Positions 17,391 to 27,050 of a stretch of DNA of 64,000 nt are shown here, one piece after another. The notes under the pieces were generated by a model. It worked only from the letters and a program-made list of their open reading frames with translations. It ran no database searches and was not told the origin of the DNA. Each line of letters begins with the position of its first letter. Position 1 is the stretch's first letter. Source of the stretch: Halopseudomonas litoralis (GTDB lineage: Bacteria > Pseudomonadota > Gammaproteobacteria > Pseudomonadales > Pseudomonadaceae). The translations under genes and the position numbers were made by a program. Location of the stretch: NCBI RefSeq assembly GCF_900105005.1, contig NZ_LT629748.1, positions 310,001 to 374,000 on the forward strand, written 5' to 3'.

Positions 17391-18761
17391 TCAGACCTTT
17401 TCCTGCTGCTTGGCGGATTGCCGTATCGGCGATGCCAGATAGGCTTCCAGCGAATCATCCATCGCTTCCAGCCAGCGGGTATGGTGCGCAGTGGCCATGT
17501 TGCCCGTCATCAGCGAGCGATAGATATTGTCGCGGAAGGTGAGGATATTCTCGTTCTTGTGCTCAAGCCACGCCATGAAGGTCTTGTTCACCCCGTCGAT
17601 ATCGAAGCTGGGATAGTCGGTCTGCTCGATCAGGCTGCGCACATAGTCACCCTGAAACTCGATCATCCCCCGTTCGTCTTCTATCTGTAGCTCGCGCTGG
17701 CGCCAGGCCTGGCTGTGCTTGACCATGGTCTGGGCGTCAGGCAGGGCAATGCGTTTGAGGATGACGTCGCGCACGAACCATGCCTGGGCGTCGAACATAT
17801 TGAAGGTGTACCACTGGTCCTGCATGCCCAGATAGAACAGCCGGGGGTTGGCCTCCCAGACGGTGCCCTGATAGATGTTCAAAGGCCACAGCCGGTTATC
17901 GGTTTTCAGGCGTAATGATTCGTCCAGGAAGGGAAAGTGGTGAATATAACCGGTACACAGGATAATCGCATCGACATGCCTGGCAGTACCATCGGCAAAA
18001 TGAGCGGTATTGCCATTTACTTTGACGAGTAAGGGTTTTTCTTCCCAGTTGTCCGGCCAATCGAAGCCCATAGGGCCGCTGCGATAGCTGGTAACGATAC
18101 TGCGGGCGCCGTATTTGTAACACTGCGAACCGATGTCTTCGGCAGAATAACTGCTGCCGATGATCAGGACGTCCTGACCACGGAATTCCAGCGCATCGCG
18201 GAAATCATGGGCATGCAGAATGCGTCCATTGAAGCTCTGAAATCCGTCGAAATCAGGAACATTGGGCGTGGAGAAATGCCCCGAGGCGACTACCACATGA
18301 TCGAAGGTTTCTGTTGTCACCTCATCGGTATCATGATCATGGGCGGTGACGCTGAAAAGGCAGGTCTCTTCATTGTAGGTGACCTGACGAACCGGGCAGT
18401 TGAAGCGAATGTACTTACGCACATCGGCCTGTTCCACACGGCCTTTTATATAGTCCCAAAGCACTTCGCGCGGTGGGTAGGAGGCGATGGGGCGGCCGAA
18501 ATGTTCTTCGAAGCTGTAATCGGCGAACTCCAGGCCTTCCTTCGGTCCGTTGGACCATAGATAGCGATACATGCTGCCATGCACGGGCTCGCCATGCTGG
18601 TCCAGGCCGGTACGCCAGCTGTAGTTCCAGAGCCCGCCCCAATCCGACTGTTTCTCGTAGCAGACCAGGTCGGGAATCTCGCAACCCTGTTGCTGGGCGG
18701 ATTGAAAAGCACGAAGCTGAGCCAGACCGCTGGGGCCGGCGCCGATAATGGCTACTCTCAT
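17391..18761 (-). CDS. tmm: Trimethylamine monooxygenase (flavin-containing, Tmm)
   Basis: Tmm oxidises trimethylamine to its N-oxide with FAD, NADPH and O2; some members also turn indole into indigo. The 456 residues match the size of Methylophaga/SAR-type Tmm. GAGPSG (8-13) binds FAD and [14 protein letters not shown] (about 200-213) binds [18 protein letters not shown] (about 178-190) is the FMO signature, and [13 protein letters not shown] and [14 protein letters not shown] are characteristic of the bacterial Tmm clade. No TMAO demethylase (tdm) or TMA transporter gene is adjacent. Confidence 0.85.
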   Translation of the reverse strand: MRVAIIGAGPSGLAQLRAFQSAQQQGCEIPDLVCYEKQSDWGGLWNYSWRTGLDQHGEPVHGSMYRYLWSNGPKEGLEFADYSFEEHFGRPIASYPPREVLWDYIKGRVEQADVRKYIRFNCPVRQVTYNEETCLFSVTAHDHDTDEVTTETFDHVVVASGHFSTPNVPDFDGFQSFNGRILHAHDFRDALEFRGQDVLIIGSSYSAEDIGSQCYKYGARSIVTSYRSGPMGFDWPDNWEEKPLLVKVNGNTAHFADGTARHVDAIILCTGYIHHFPFLDESLRLKTDNRLWPLNIYQGTVWEANPRLFYLGMQDQWYTFNMFDAQAWFVRDVILKRIALPDAQTMVKHSQAWRQRELQIEDERGMIEFQGDYVRSLIEQTDYPSFDIDGVNKTFMAWLEHKNENILTFRDNIYRSLMTGNMATAHHTRWLEAMDDSLEAYLASPIRQSAKQQEKV

Positions 18762-18901
18762 TTATTGTTTCCTTCACTAATTGAATATCGCGAGCGGCAC
18801 CGCATCATCAGACAGCAGGCATGTCTCGCGGCAACACGAAAACTGGCCGGAATGGCCCGGCCAATAATGAATTTTTGCTTAGAGGTGTAATCGTACAGTA
18901 A

Positions 18902-18927
18902 ATAGCCAATTTCTGCGAATTGGCTAT
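18902..18927. repeat. Perfect 10-bp inverted repeat upstream of tmm
   Basis: ATAGCCAATT (18902-18911) and AATTGGCTAT (18918-18927) are exact complements around TCTGCG. It sits between tmm and the divergent adaptor gene. It may be an operator or a transcript hairpin; nothing decides between these. Confidence 0.45.
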
Positions 18928-19021
18928 GGGATTAGCACCGCGGCGGTGAAGGCAGGCGCGAGGCAGGCATCTGTAATATATTGATCGGACTGGTTTTCCT
19001 TTATCTGAAAGGTTCTGTCCC

Positions 19022-20209
19022 TTGTCCGACTCAAGACCCCTACCGCGCTGGTTGTTGCTCCTGTTGCCTGTTGTGTTGCTGGCGGCCTGGTTTGGCTGGC
19101 AGCAATGGCAGGGACCCGAGGTGGCCGGTTATCAGTTGGAGATGCACCCGCTGGTACAGCGGGTGGTTGCCAGTGGCGAGGTGGACAGTCAATCGCTCGC
19201 CCAGATCGGTAGTGAAATCACCGGTGTGGTGAAGGCGCGGCATGTGCGCGAGGGCGACAGCGTCAAGGCGGGTGACCTGCTGCTGGAATTGCGCGATGAG
19301 GAGCAGCAAGCCGGGCTGCTCGAAGCCCAGGCGGCGTTGCAGCAACTGGTTGAGTCCGAGCGTCCGCAGGCCCAGGCCGCCTTGCGTGAGGCGCAGAGTG
19401 ATCTGCAGCAGGCGACGCGTGAGCGTGAGCGCCGGGATACGCTTTTCCAGCGCCAGCTCGTATCGGTGGAGCAGCGCGAACAGTCTCGCCAGGCGGAAAC
19501 CAGTGCCAGGGTCAGACGCGATCGGGCGCAGCTTGCAGCCACGGCTGCTGACACCGGTGGCAGTGATGAACAGGTATTGCAGCAGCGTCTGGCCGCCGCC
19601 CGCGCTGCGCTGGAAAAGACGCGAATCAAAGCCCAGGTGGATGGTGTGGTGCAGGTGCGACAGGTCGAACCGGGCGATCTGGTGCAGCCCGGCACCATGC
19701 TGCTGCAGATCGCCCGTTCCGACAGTCGCGAGATCATAGTGCCGCTGGACGAGAAGGACCTCGGGCCGGTGGCCATCGACCAGCCGGCGCTGGTCATCGC
19801 CGACGCCTTTCCCCTGAATACATTGGAAGCCAGAGTCAGCTTTATTGCCCCGGCGGTCGATACCAATCGCGGCACCATAGACATCCATCTGCAGGTGCTG
19901 GAACCGGCGGAGTTCCTGCGTCAGGGAATGACGGTGTCGGTGGACATCCGTACCGGCAGCCGCCAGCAGGCGCTGGTGCTGGCCAATGACGCCTTGCAGA
20001 ACCGCCGTGGTACCCAAGCCGAGGTACTGCGCTGGACCGCCGATCGCCAGGTGGAGCGGGTGCCGGTGCAATTGGGTTTGCGCGGTACCGGATTGACCGA
20101 AATTGTCGAAGGGCTGAGCGCCGGGGATGTGGTGCTGACGGGCGATATTGAAGAAGGGCAGCGGGTGCGGGTGCGCATTGAGCCTATGTTGCTCGGCGGC
20201 AGGGAGTGA
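19022..20209 (+). CDS. Efflux periplasmic adaptor (MacA/HlyD-like)
   Basis: This 395-residue protein starts at TTG 19022. One N-terminal membrane anchor (about 8-25) is followed by the split lipoyl/barrel-sandwich domain (GEVDSQSLAQIGSEITGVV, then VDGVVQVRQVEPGDLVQPG). A helical hairpin rich in Gln/Arg/Glu (about 95-180) and a beta-barrel end the protein. It should link the inner-membrane ABC transporter encoded next to an outer-membrane channel. Its stop overlaps the permease start. Confidence 0.85.
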   Translation: MSDSRPLPRWLLLLLPVVLLAAWFGWQQWQGPEVAGYQLEMHPLVQRVVASGEVDSQSLAQIGSEITGVVKARHVREGDSVKAGDLLLELRDEEQQAGLLEAQAALQQLVESERPQAQAALREAQSDLQQATRERERRDTLFQRQLVSVEQREQSRQAETSARVRRDRAQLAATAADTGGSDEQVLQQRLAAARAALEKTRIKAQVDGVVQVRQVEPGDLVQPGTMLLQIARSDSREIIVPLDEKDLGPVAIDQPALVIADAFPLNTLEARVSFIAPAVDTNRGTIDIHLQVLEPAEFLRQGMTVSVDIRTGSRQQALVLANDALQNRRGTQAEVLRWTADRQVERVPVQLGLRGTGLTEIVEGLSAGDVVLTGDIEEGQRVRVRIEPMLLGGRE

Positions 20210-21438
20210 CCAGGGTGCAACGTCTGATTGCCAGCGTCTGGACCGAATGGTTGATCGCGCTGCGCTTTCTGCTGGATAACCGTATGCAGACGCTGATGAT
20301 CCTGTTCGGTATCACCGTTGGCTCAGCGGTGATCGTGTTCATCACCGCGCTGATTACCGGCCTGCAGGACAACGTCGTCGAACGCACCCTGGGCACCCAG
20401 GCGCATATTCGTATTCTGCCGCTGGATGAGTTCAACCGTATGGTGCCGCTATCTGGTGATGCCGTCTCGCTGACCCTGGAGAACCCGCGTGCCCAGCGGC
20501 TGCGCTCGATCAGCAACTGGCAGGAGGTGGTCGCCGTGCTGGATCAGCATCCGCGGTTGCCGGCTGTATCGCCGGTCATCAGCGGGCCGGCGCTGGCGCT
20601 CAGCGGCGTAGCGCGCGCTTCGGTCGCGCTGATCGGCATGGACCCCGAGCGCTATGAGCGAATCATTCCGATCAGCGATGACCTGATTGCCGGCGAGTTT
20701 CGCGTGGGCGCCGGGCATGCGGTGATCGGCAGTGAGCTGGCCAGGGACCTCGGGCTGGATGTTGGTGACAAGCTGCGTCTGGATGGCGGTGATGGTCGTG
20801 AAGCTGTGGTGGACATAGCTGGGGTGTTCGAGCTGGGTGTGCGCGAACTGGATGCCCGTTATGTCTATCTCGATCTGAAACAGGCCCAGACCCTTCTGGC
20901 GCTGCCTGGTGGGGTGACTGTGATCGATACACGGGTGGACGAGATCTTCGCTGCCGATGATCTGGCTCGGAGCATCGAGCGGCTGACCGGCCTGCAGGCG
21001 GAAAGCTGGATGCAGACCAACGGCCAGTTGCTTAACGCGCTGACTTCGCAGAGCATGACCACCGAGATGATTCGCGTATTCGTCGGGATCTCCGTGGCCT
21101 TCGGCATTGCCAGTGTGCTGGCGGTGAGCGTGGTGCAGCGCACCCGGGAGATCGGCATTCTGCGCGCCATGGGCAGTCCGCGCGGGCAGATCTTGCGCGT
21201 GTTTCTGTTGCAGGGCGGGTTGTTGGGGCTGGTCGGTTCCGGTGTGGGCTGTGCGGTTGGGTGGGGATTGGTGCAGGTATTTAATTTGTTCGGCCCCGGC
21301 CTGTTCTGGGTGCCGGTCGCGCCGGGGCTGATCCCGGTGGCCATGGCGATTGCCACTCTGGCGGGTGTGCTCGCGGCGGCCGTGCCGGCGCGCCGGGCGG
21401 CCCGTTATGATCCGGCGATAGCGATCCGTTATGTCTGA
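20206..21438 (+). CDS. ABC transporter permease (FtsX/MacB type)
   Basis: This 410-residue protein has one N-terminal helix, a large periplasmic MacB_PCD-like domain (about 45-270) and three C-terminal helices with an FtsX domain (about 280-400). VVQRTREIGILRAMGSPRGQ is the family signature. The start is GTG 20206, overlapping the adaptor stop. The ATPase is encoded separately downstream, as in LolCDE-like systems and unlike fused MacB. Confidence 0.88.
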   Translation: MTRVQRLIASVWTEWLIALRFLLDNRMQTLMILFGITVGSAVIVFITALITGLQDNVVERTLGTQAHIRILPLDEFNRMVPLSGDAVSLTLENPRAQRLRSISNWQEVVAVLDQHPRLPAVSPVISGPALALSGVARASVALIGMDPERYERIIPISDDLIAGEFRVGAGHAVIGSELARDLGLDVGDKLRLDGGDGREAVVDIAGVFELGVRELDARYVYLDLKQAQTLLALPGGVTVIDTRVDEIFAADDLARSIERLTGLQAESWMQTNGQLLNALTSQSMTTEMIRVFVGISVAFGIASVLAVSVVQRTREIGILRAMGSPRGQILRVFLLQGGLLGLVGSGVGCAVGWGLVQVFNLFGPGLFWVPVAPGLIPVAMAIATLAGVLAAAVPARRAARYDPAIAIRYV

Positions 21439-22141
21439 TGACGTGCTGCGCCTGGAGCGCATCGGCAAGATCTTCAACCAGGGCACGCCGCTGGAAAGCA
21501 CTGTGCTGCACGATATCGACCTGCGGCTGGGGCGTGGTGAGCTGACCGCGTTGATCGGGCCATCCGGTTCCGGCAAGAGCACACTGCTCAACCTGATTGG
21601 CCTGCTGGATGTGCCCAGCGCCGGTGAACTCTACCTGCAGGGCCAGCCGACCCGCGACAGCGACGACGCAACCCGCACCCACCTGCGCAACCAGGCGCTG
21701 GGTTTCGTGTTCCAGTTCCATCATCTGATTTCCGCCTTCAGCGTGCTGGAGAACGTGCTCATGCCGCTGATCATCCGCAGCGGCAGGCCCTCGACCGAAG
21801 CCATCGATCTGGCGCGCGGCCTGCTCCGCGAAGTGGGGCTGGAGAAGATGGCTGACAAGAAACCCACCGAGATTTCCGGCGGTCAGCAGCAGCGGGTGGC
21901 CATCGCCCGCGCACTGATCACCCGTCCGCCACTGCTGCTGGCAGACGAGCCCACCGGCAACCTCGACACCAAAACGGCGGAAAGCGTGTTCGATCTGTTC
22001 CGGCGTATCAACAGCCAATTCGGTTGCTCCATCCTGGTGGTTACCCATGATCCGCGGCTGGCGGCCAGCTGTCCGCGCACCGTGCAGTTGGTGGATGGGC
22101 GCATCGTCAGTGACGAAACGGGAAATCTCACCTCCGCCTGA
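21431..22141 (+). CDS. ABC transporter ATP-binding protein (LolD-like)
   Basis: This 236-residue ATPase has Walker [10 protein letters not shown] (about 42-50), Q-loop QFHHLI, signature [17 protein letters not shown] (about 141-157), Walker [13 protein letters not shown], and H-loop VVTHDPRLA. It overlaps the permease stop by 8 bases, so the three genes form one unit. Such trios export lipoproteins, peptides or drugs; the substrate is unknown. The next gene, a zinc receptor, has its own operator. Confidence 0.9.
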   Translation: MSDDVLRLERIGKIFNQGTPLESTVLHDIDLRLGRGELTALIGPSGSGKSTLLNLIGLLDVPSAGELYLQGQPTRDSDDATRTHLRNQALGFVFQFHHLISAFSVLENVLMPLIIRSGRPSTEAIDLARGLLREVGLEKMADKKPTEISGGQQQRVAIARALITRPPLLLADEPTGNLDTKTAESVFDLFRRINSQFGCSILVVTHDPRLAASCPRTVQLVDGRIVSDETGNLTSA

Positions 22142-22153
22142 ATTAAAACTTGA

Positions 22154-22170
22154 TTGTTATAATATAACAA
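22154..22170 (+). promoter_or_regulatory. Zur operator (perfect 17-bp palindrome)
   Basis: TTGTTATAATATAACAA is an exact 8-1-8 palindrome containing GTTATA-n-TATAAC, the core of proteobacterial Zur boxes. It lies 60 bases before the His-rich zinc receptor start. Zur with zinc would repress this promoter, so the receptor should be made under zinc limitation. Confidence 0.8.
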
Positions 22171-22230
22171 ATAATACTTGCCTCCCTTCGCGGCAGCCTT
22201 TCTGCTGCGGGTTATTGCATGGGAGGGTAT

Positions 22231-24282
22231 ATGGAGAGATCAGGGCAATTGTTGAAAGGCGCCATCACGCTGGCCGGGTTGGCGGGACTGGTGGCATGGC
22301 CGACGCCACTGTTGGCTGCCGGCGAGCCGGCGGCGCTGCCGGACACTGTGGTGCGCGCCTCGGCGTTGAACAGTCAGGTGGCGGATATGAGTGCGGCCAG
22401 CGTGGTGCTGCAGGGCGATGAGCTGGCCAAACGCCGGGCGGCGACCCTGGGCGATACCCTGTCGGGTCTGCCGGGCATTCATTCCAGCGGCTTTGGACCG
22501 GGTGTCGGGCGGCCGGTGATTCGCGGGCTGGAAGGCAGTCGAGTCAAGGTGTTGAGCGATGGCGTCGATGTGCTGGATGCGTCCACCAGCAGTCCGGATC
22601 ATGCTATTACCAGCGAGATGCTGTTGCTGGAGCAGGTCGAAGTGATCAAGGGGCCGGCGACGTTGATGTATGGCGGCGGCGCGATTGGTGGGGTGGTCAA
22701 CCTGATCGATCGCCGCGTGCCGACCTATGTACCGGAACGCGGGGTGGAAGCGGATCTGGAATTGCGTGGCAACAGCGTGGCAGATGAGCGCGCGGGCGCC
22801 TTTGGCATCACCGCCGGTACCGGGCAGTTTGCCCTGCGCCTGGAAGGCAGTAAGTCGGATGCCGATCCGTATTCCATTCCAGGCAACCCGTCCAAACAAG
22901 AGGGCGCTTTCAACGAGTCCGACGCCGCCGGGCTGGGGCTGAGCTGGATAAGTGATCGTGGCTATCTCGGCATCGCCTACAGCGAGCAGAATCGGGAGTA
23001 CGGTCTGCTGGCTCATGAGCATGCCGACTGCCATACCCATGGGCCCACCTGGCACTGCGGCGGGCACGGCCATGGTCACGACGATCATGATCACGACCAT
23101 GACCACGAGCACGGTGCCGCCTTCATCGATATGCAGCAACAGCGCTGGGATCTGCGCGGCGAGTACCGTGACCCTTTCGCCGGGTTCGAGCGGGTGCGGC
23201 TGCGTATGGCGCATACCGATTATCAGCATGAGGAGATCGAGGGCAGTGAGGTGGGCACCCGGTTTGACAATCAGGGCAGCGAAGCGCGTCTCGAGCTGAC
23301 CCACAAGCCGATCGCCGGCTGGCGCGGCGTTATCGGCGGGCAAACCTCGCGGCGTGATTTCTCGGCGCTGGGTGAAGAGGCCTACGTGCCGGCAACCCTG
23401 ACCGCTAACCATGCGCTGTTTCTGCTGGAGGAGCTGCAGCTCGGCGACTGGCGCTACGAGTGGGGACTGCGCCATGAGTGGCAGAATATTGATGTAAAGC
23501 GCAGCGCGCGCGATGTATCCCATCGTGGTACCTCGCTGTCGGCAGGTACTACCTGGCGGTTCGCGCCGGAGTACGCGCTGTTCGCCAACCTGTCTCGTTC
23601 CCAGCGTCTGCCGACCGCCGAGGAGCTGTTTGCCATGGGGCCGCATGCGGCAACGCGCACGGTGGAATTGGGTAATGCCAATCTGAAGGAAGAGACCGGC
23701 TACAACATGGAAATCGGCCTGCGCAAGCTCAGCGGGCGTCTGACCTACAGCCTGAGCGCCTTCCGTAATCAGGTGGATGATTTCATCTATGCGGCGGACG
23801 CCGGATATGATCCGGGTGGCCACTATCGGGTGGTGGAATACCAGCAGGACGATGCCGTGCTGCAGGGGCTGGAAGGCAGCTTTGGTATCCAGGCCACCGA
23901 CAGTCTGAAGGTGACCCTGTTTGGCGACACCGTGCGCGGCAAGTTGCGTGACGGCGGCGGCGACCTGCCGCGTATTCCGGCGGATCGTTATGGCGTGCGT
24001 CTGGAACAGCGTTTGACCAGCCATGTGGATGCTGAGCTGGAAGGCTACCGCGTACGTCGTCAGAGCGATATTGCCGACCATGAAAGCGAAACCGGTGCCT
24101 ACACCATGCTCACCGCTGGGTTGAGTTATCAGGGTCACAGCCAGAGCGGAATGAACTATCTGCTGTATGTCCGGGCCAACAACCTGCTGGATGACAAGGC
24201 GCGGCAGCACACCTCCTTTATCAAGGATGATGTACTGCTGCCGGGGCGTAATATGACGGTGGGCATGCGTCTCAGTTTCTGA
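22231..24282 (+). CDS. znuD: TonB-dependent zinc receptor (ZnuD-like)
   Basis: This outer-membrane receptor has 683 residues from ATG 22231, preceded by GGGAGG; an upstream ATG (22219) would place that site inside the gene. A signal peptide ends near AAGEPAALP. The plug domain covers about 40-160 ([20 protein letters not shown]) and the rest is barrel, ending in Phe (MRLSF). An external loop at about residues 268-293 is extremely His/Asp-rich ([17 protein letters not shown]), the zinc-capturing loop of ZnuD proteins. The Zur box in front fits zinc uptake. Confidence 0.88.
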   Translation: MERSGQLLKGAITLAGLAGLVAWPTPLLAAGEPAALPDTVVRASALNSQVADMSAASVVLQGDELAKRRAATLGDTLSGLPGIHSSGFGPGVGRPVIRGLEGSRVKVLSDGVDVLDASTSSPDHAITSEMLLLEQVEVIKGPATLMYGGGAIGGVVNLIDRRVPTYVPERGVEADLELRGNSVADERAGAFGITAGTGQFALRLEGSKSDADPYSIPGNPSKQEGAFNESDAAGLGLSWISDRGYLGIAYSEQNREYGLLAHEHADCHTHGPTWHCGGHGHGHDDHDHDHDHEHGAAFIDMQQQRWDLRGEYRDPFAGFERVRLRMAHTDYQHEEIEGSEVGTRFDNQGSEARLELTHKPIAGWRGVIGGQTSRRDFSALGEEAYVPATLTANHALFLLEELQLGDWRYEWGLRHEWQNIDVKRSARDVSHRGTSLSAGTTWRFAPEYALFANLSRSQRLPTAEELFAMGPHAATRTVELGNANLKEETGYNMEIGLRKLSGRLTYSLSAFRNQVDDFIYAADAGYDPGGHYRVVEYQQDDAVLQGLEGSFGIQATDSLKVTLFGDTVRGKLRDGGGDLPRIPADRYGVRLEQRLTSHVDAELEGYRVRRQSDIADHESETGAYTMLTAGLSYQGHSQSGMNYLLYVRANNLLDDKARQHTSFIKDDVLLPGRNMTVGMRLSF

Positions 24283-24352
24283 GAGCCATTGAGCAAAGCA
24301 GTCCGGGCTGTAACACTGCACCTGTCAGTGTTCAGTCCGGAGCTTTCCCGTC

Positions 24353-24664
24353 ATGTACAAACTCTGTTTCTTCGTTCCCGAAACTCATCTTGAACCGGTC
24401 AAGCAGGCGGTGTTTGCCGCCGGAGGAGGGCGCATTGGGGATTATGAACATTGCTGCTGGCAGGTGTTGGGGCGCGGACAGTTTCGCCCTGGGCCAGGTG
24501 CGAATCCCTTTATCGGTAAGGCCGGAGAGCTGGAGAACGTGGCTGAATATCGGGTGGAGCTGGTGTGCGCGGACGAGCTGATCGTCCGCGCCGTAGCCGC
24601 ACTCAAACAGGCCCATCCCTATGAAGAACCCGCTTATGACGTCTGGCGTCTGGCGGATATCTGA
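24353..24664 (+). CDS. YqfO/NIF3-C-terminal-like protein
   Basis: This 103-residue single-domain protein begins MYKLCFFVPETHLEPVKQAV and ends with HPYEEPAYDVWRL, as in stand-alone proteins related to the CutA-like insert domain of NIF3/YqfO. CutA/PII-like folds can bind metals, but no function is established. It has its own short upstream region after the zinc receptor. Confidence 0.75.
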   Translation: MYKLCFFVPETHLEPVKQAVFAAGGGRIGDYEHCCWQVLGRGQFRPGPGANPFIGKAGELENVAEYRVELVCADELIVRAVAALKQAHPYEEPAYDVWRLADI

Positions 24665-24683
24665 AGCGAACTGCGGACAAGGC

Positions 24684-24705
24684 GGGCCGGGTTTTATCCC
24701 GGCCC
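24684..24705. terminator. Hairpin between convergent genes
   Basis: GGGCCGGG (24684-24691) pairs perfectly with CCCGGCCC (24698-24705) around TTTTAT. It lies just after the YqfO-like gene and before the end of the convergent cytochrome c peroxidase gene, so it may stop transcripts from both sides. T tract weak. Confidence 0.55.
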
Positions 24706-24724
24706 CTCCAGGGGGCTGCAGTGC

Positions 24725-25732
24725 TTACTTGATGCCGAACGGCTGGGGCCGTGGGGTGTCGTTGGTCGACGGTGGCAGGATTGGCATGGTGAAGGTCGGC
24801 TGATCACCGGTCAGGGTCTTGAGGAAGGCGACGACGTTATCGATTTCCTGCTCCTGCAACTCGCGACCCAACTGCAGGCGCGCCATCACGTCGGTGGCCT
24901 CTTCCAGTGACCAGTACGCACCGTCATGGAAGTAGGGGTAGGTCAGCTCGACGTTACGCAGCGACGGCACCTTGAAACTGAAGCGGTCCGCATCCTTGCC
25001 GGTCACGGCAACGCGACCTTCAGCCGGGTTGGTGGTCTGGTAGGGCTCGACCACACCCATGCGCTGGAAAGACGTGCCGCCCGCCGCCGGGCCGTTGTGG
25101 CAGGCCACGCAGCCGATGGACTTGAAGGTCTCGTAACCGGCCAGCTCCTGCTGGGTGATGGCGTCGTCATCACCTTTGAGCCATTGGTCGAAACGCGAAT
25201 TCGGTGTCACCAGTGTCTCCTCGAACACCGCGATGGCATCGGTGATATTGCCGATGGTGATTTCCTTGCTGCCATAGACCTTGGCGAACTCTTCCCGGTA
25301 CTGCGGGATGGAGTTGATCACGTCCACGGCCAGCACATGGCTGGAAGCCATTTCCATCGGGTTGGCGATCGGGCCACCTGCCTGCTCCTGCAGGTTGGCG
25401 GCGCGGCCGTCCCAGAACTGCGCTACGAACAGGCTGGAGTTCAACACGGTCGGCGAGTTGATCGGGCCTTCCTGCCAGTTGTGACCGATCGAGGTGGGCA
25501 GGTTGTCGCTACCGCCCATGGACAGGTTGTGGCAGGAGTTGCAGGAAATGAAACCGGACATGGACAGGCGTGGATCGAACCACAGCTTCTTGCCCAGCTC
25601 GACTTTTTCCGGTGCGGTGACGACCGCGGGCTCGATGGGCTTGATCAGTTCACTGACCAGGCGGTCAGCATGCACCTGTGTGCTGAGGCCGATGCCGGCG
25701 GCAATGGCCAGGCATATCAGTTTGATTTTCAT
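24725..25732 (-). CDS. Dihaem cytochrome c peroxidase
   Basis: This 335-residue periplasmic protein with a signal peptide (MKIKLICLAIAAGIGLSTQVHA) has two haem motifs, CNSCH (about 64-68) and CVACH (about 209-213). PTVLNSSLFVAQFWDGRA and a C-terminal PYFHDGAYWSLEEA are typical of bacterial CcpA/MauG-family peroxidases. It reduces H2O2 with electrons from small cytochromes. The MauG alternative is unlikely because no methylamine dehydrogenase is near and the sequence follows classical peroxidases. Confidence 0.88.
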   Translation of the reverse strand: MKIKLICLAIAAGIGLSTQVHADRLVSELIKPIEPAVVTAPEKVELGKKLWFDPRLSMSGFISCNSCHNLSMGGSDNLPTSIGHNWQEGPINSPTVLNSSLFVAQFWDGRAANLQEQAGGPIANPMEMASSHVLAVDVINSIPQYREEFAKVYGSKEITIGNITDAIAVFEETLVTPNSRFDQWLKGDDDAITQQELAGYETFKSIGCVACHNGPAAGGTSFQRMGVVEPYQTTNPAEGRVAVTGKDADRFSFKVPSLRNVELTYPYFHDGAYWSLEEATDVMARLQLGRELQEQEIDNVVAFLKTLTGDQPTFTMPILPPSTNDTPRPQPFGIK

Positions 25733-25834
25733 AAATAATGTGCTCCCTACACGGACGTGGACAAGCATGGTTCTGCGACCATGTTGCTTGACTCTGATTG
25801 TCCTATATCCGGATGTAAGGGAGGTTGATATGGG

Positions 25835-26323
25835 TCAAGGTCTGATCTCGACCAGGGTCTGATCCGGCACCATATCCCACAATTCGCGCATGCTCTGATT
25901 GTCCAGAGCGATACAGCCGTTGGTCCAGTCGAGCCCCTCGAAGAACCATTCGGGGTAATCCTCATCCACGGGCGTACCGTGAATCATGATCATGCTGCCG
26001 GGGTCGGTGCCGCGCTTCCAGGCCTGGGTTTGGTCCTTGAGGTTGGGATAGTCCAGATGCAGGCTGAGGTTATAGCTGGGGCTGCGGTGGCGCCAATCGA
26101 TACTGTAGACACCTTCCGGGGTACGGTTGTCGCCCCGCTCCTGCTTGTGGCCGAGCGGCTGTTTGCCCAGTGAGACGCGGTACTGGCGAATCACCTGACC
26201 ATCGCTGATCACTTCCAGCCGGCGTTCCTGCTTGTGGATCATCAGCTTGTCGATGGTTGGGGAGCCGGCCAGGCAGTTGATGGCGAGCAGGCCGAACAGC
26301 AGGACCGCCAGCAGGTGCCTCAT
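25835..26323 (-). CDS. L,D-transpeptidase (YkuD/YafK-like)
   Basis: This 162-residue secreted protein has a signal peptide (about 1-19). The catalytic motif is HGTPVDEDYPEWFFEGLDWT followed by NGCIALDN, the H-x..-[ST]-x-G-C active site of YkuD domains (Cys at about residue 137). It would act on peptidoglycan 3-3 cross-links or lipoprotein linkage. It overlaps the Nudix gene upstream by 4 bases. Confidence 0.85.
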   Translation of the reverse strand: MRHLLAVLLFGLLAINCLAGSPTIDKLMIHKQERRLEVISDGQVIRQYRVSLGKQPLGHKQERGDNRTPEGVYSIDWRHRSPSYNLSLHLDYPNLKDQTQAWKRGTDPGSMIMIHGTPVDEDYPEWFFEGLDWTNGCIALDNQSMRELWDMVPDQTLVEIRP

Positions 26324-26877
26324 TGGTTGAGGTTGCCGGGTTTGCGTGGCCAGACAATATCAGACATGCGCACCGGGAAATGCTGGGTCGGATAATCCTG
26401 GAAATACTGCCGCAGGGTCTTGCCGATGGTTGGGAATGCCAACTGATCCCAGGGAATTTCAGCTTCGCTGAACAGTCTGACTTCCAGGCTCTCTTCTCCG
26501 GCGGCGAAGTCCATATCGGCCAGCTGCCCGCGGAAAAACATATACACCTGGTTGATATGCGGCAGGTTGAACAGCATGTATAGCTGCTGTTGCAGAACTC
26601 TGGCCCGAGCCTCTTCCCAGGTTTCCCGCAGCGCTGCCTGCTCGGTGGTCTCGCCGTTTTCCATGAAGCCAGCGGGCAGTGTCCAGAAGCCGTGGCGGGG
26701 TTCGATGGCTCGGCGGCAGAGCAGAACGTGGCGCTCCTGGGTAACCAGACAACCGGCGACGATACGTGGGTTCTGATAATGAACGACCTTGCAGTGCTCG
26801 CAAACATACCGGGGGCGGGTGTCGCCCTCCGGAATGCGCTCGACGATCGGTTGTGCACAGTGACTGCAGAATTTCAT
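26320..26877 (-). CDS. Nudix hydrolase with N-terminal zinc ribbon (NADH pyrophosphatase-like)
   Basis: This 185-residue protein has a four-Cys ribbon (CSHC, about 4-7, and CEHC, about 27-30) followed by the Nudix box GFMENGETTEQAALRETWEE (about 70-89). The layout resembles NudC-like and Orf153-type pyrophosphatases. The substrate is not determined. Co-translated with the L,D-transpeptidase (ATGA-type overlap). Confidence 0.85.
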   Translation of the reverse strand: MKFCSHCAQPIVERIPEGDTRPRYVCEHCKVVHYQNPRIVAGCLVTQERHVLLCRRAIEPRHGFWTLPAGFMENGETTEQAALRETWEEARARVLQQQLYMLFNLPHINQVYMFFRGQLADMDFAAGEESLEVRLFSEAEIPWDQLAFPTIGKTLRQYFQDYPTQHFPVRMSDIVWPRKPGNLNQ

Positions 26878-27050
26878 GACGCCCGATACTCCGGTTGAAG
26901 GCTATGGTTAATCTTGCGGTGCATCGAACGATCGGTAAAGGGGGCAATCATCGTTGCGTAACGGGTATAGGGTAGTATTCAGTGGCCGGGAGGCTCTGGC
27001 CCGGTGACGGTGATCATGACATCATGGGTAAAAACAACGAGGTAGGTTGC

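Noticed and set aside
23035..23120. Short repeated GAC/CAT units resembling a small repeat array
   Set aside because: They encode the His/Asp-rich loop of the zinc receptor in frame; not CRISPR, no equal repeats with unique spacers.
22240..24321. 693-codon open frame on the minus strand opposite the zinc receptor
   Set aside because: It is the antisense shadow of a high-GC gene; no ribosome-binding site, no recognisable domain, and the plus strand has a full receptor with Zur box.
24725..25732. Dihaem peroxidase as MauG involved in a quinone cofactor
   Set aside because: MauG acts on methylamine dehydrogenase TTQ; here the Trp hydroxylase role is filled by QhpG and the gene is distant with classical peroxidase motifs.
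25780..25815. ANR/FNR-like half sites upstream of the cytochrome c peroxidase
   Set aside because: Only TTGAC-N4-ATTGT is seen, one half clearly off the TTGAT-N4-ATCAA consensus; too weak to list.
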